From positions 1 to 21,190 of the forward strand of contig JAVBLC010000008.1 in assembly GCA_031553805.1 (NCBI GenBank): 21,190 nt of DNA, read 5' to 3'. A program made the translations under genes and the position numbers. Shown piece after piece: positions 20,810-21,190 of the stretch (positions are counted from its first letter, which is position 1; the number at the start of each line of letters is the position of its first letter). This DNA is from JAITVB01 sp031553805 (GTDB lineage Bacteria; Bacteroidota; Bacteroidia; Bacteroidales; Rikenellaceae). The notes below the pieces were generated by a model. It worked only from the letters and a program-made list of their open reading frames with translations. It searched no databases and was not told where the DNA came from.

Positions 20810-21190
20810 ATGAAAATAAATTTCAAAACAGTCGCTATCCTGTTGGCGATAGCCTTCTCAGTCAGCGTTTCGGCGCAGACATCCACTCAGAAACTAACTC
20901 CCGACCAGGCGAAGGAGGAGCAGGCCTATGCCACCGCCATCCAGGCTTGCCTGTGGGGCGAGCCGTTCCGCATGTATGCCCTGTACGCCCCCGTGGCGGT
21001 CAGGGGCAATTCGATGGGGGTAAATTTCTATGTGAAACACACTCAGCTTAAAACCGCCGCCGACCGGTTTGTGGTGACGCCCAACAACGTGACCATCGAC
21101 GCCTACGCCTACACCGACCTGACCAAAGAGCCGGTGGTGATCTTCGTCCCGGCGTCGACCGAAAAACGCTGGTACATCGTGCAGGTCGGC
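20810..21190 (+). CDS. Exported DUF1254 protein, 3'-truncated by window edge
   Basis: The ATG at 20810 opens a signal peptide (KINFKTVAILLAIAFSVSVSA-Q) and 127 codons run to the last base of the window. The mature part shows DUF1254 (PF06863) features: AYATAIQACLWGEPFRMYALY, then FVVTPNNVTIDAYAYTDL, EPVVIFVP and WYIVQVG, which correspond to the N..SPNNDT...YAWLDL and RYY..Q... blocks of the family. Unlike the DUF1254 lipoprotein at 13582 it has no lipobox, and its G+C matches the surrounding genome. The two are distant relatives rather than a recent duplication. A DUF1214 domain probably follows beyond the window. It is divergent from the SRPBCC gene, with about 140 bases between their starts. 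Confidence 0.85.
   Translation, partial: MKINFKTVAILLAIAFSVSVSAQTSTQKLTPDQAKEEQAYATAIQACLWGEPFRMYALYAPVAVRGNSMGVNFYVKHTQLKTAADRFVVTPNNVTIDAYAYTDLTKEPVVIFVPASTEKRWYIVQVG

Noticed and set aside
20671..20886. A 72-codon N-terminal extension of the SRPBCC frame.
   Set aside because: It has no SRPBCC character and runs antisense to the signal peptide of the divergent DUF1254 gene. The domain is complete from 20670.
1..21190. CRISPR arrays, insertion sequences, toxin-antitoxin pairs or a classic SusCD locus.
   Set aside because: No regularly spaced repeats, transposase genes, toxin-antitoxin families or SusC/SusD genes were seen on either strand.

Overview
The window looks like chromosomal DNA of a Bacteroidales bacterium, most likely a G+C-rich one such as Alistipes or another Rikenellaceae member (inference, no search was run). 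The reasons are: perfect or near-perfect Bacteroidetes -7 promoter elements (TAnnTTTG) ahead of several genes; almost no Shine-Dalgarno sequences; DUF3822-rsmD and uvrB-wbqC-like gene pairs; a family GH95 fucosidase; and high G+C (38 of 60 bases in a counted uvrB line).

Layout. Bases 1-705 hold the 3' part of rnpA overlapping yidD. Bases 706-1043 are non-coding, with a strong A/T-rich hairpin and a possible dispersed repeat. A secreted GH95 alpha-L-fucosidase (1044-3509) converges on a small secreted protein of unknown function (3592-4158) across a clear bidirectional terminator. uvrB and a WbqC-like gene form a short plus-strand operon (4360-7032). Facing it is a tightly overlapping three-gene minus-strand operon (9293 to 7004): a receiver-like protein without the phospho-acceptor Asp, a membrane-anchored HEAT-like repeat protein, and a membrane protein with a GT2-like fold lacking the DxD and QxxRW motifs. 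A RecD-like SF1 helicase follows on the minus strand. A plus-strand set comes next: a membrane-anchored hypothetical protein, a DUF3822 protein and rsmD, then a tRNA-Asp with its own promoter and terminator.

From the tRNA onward the window looks accessory. A lower-G+C DUF1254/DUF1214 lipoprotein gene lies between the tRNA-Asp 3' end plus terminator and a degenerate second copy of the same stretch at 15195-15237, as expected for a tRNA-targeted insertion or a decayed tandem tRNA. Then come an unlisted 36-residue membrane ORF framed by an 11-bp inverted repeat, a 756-residue periplasmic multicopper oxidase with a C-terminal beta-barrel-like extension, a DUF1761-GNAT operon ending in a truncated DUF2200 gene, a PQQ-type sugar dehydrogenase, an SRPBCC/AHSA1 protein, and the start of a second DUF1254 protein that runs off the window.

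How the genes relate. The left half is mainly housekeeping: RNase P, membrane insertion, nucleotide excision repair, 16S rRNA methylation and a tRNA. The most distinctive unit is the 7.0-9.3 kb operon, where two proteins from normally enzymatic or phosphorylated families seem to have lost their active residues together while sharing an operon with a scaffold-like repeat protein. The right half collects cell-envelope redox and metal genes (copper oxidase, PQQ dehydrogenase) with two DUF1254 proteins, and shows at least one broken gene and a tRNA-associated duplication.
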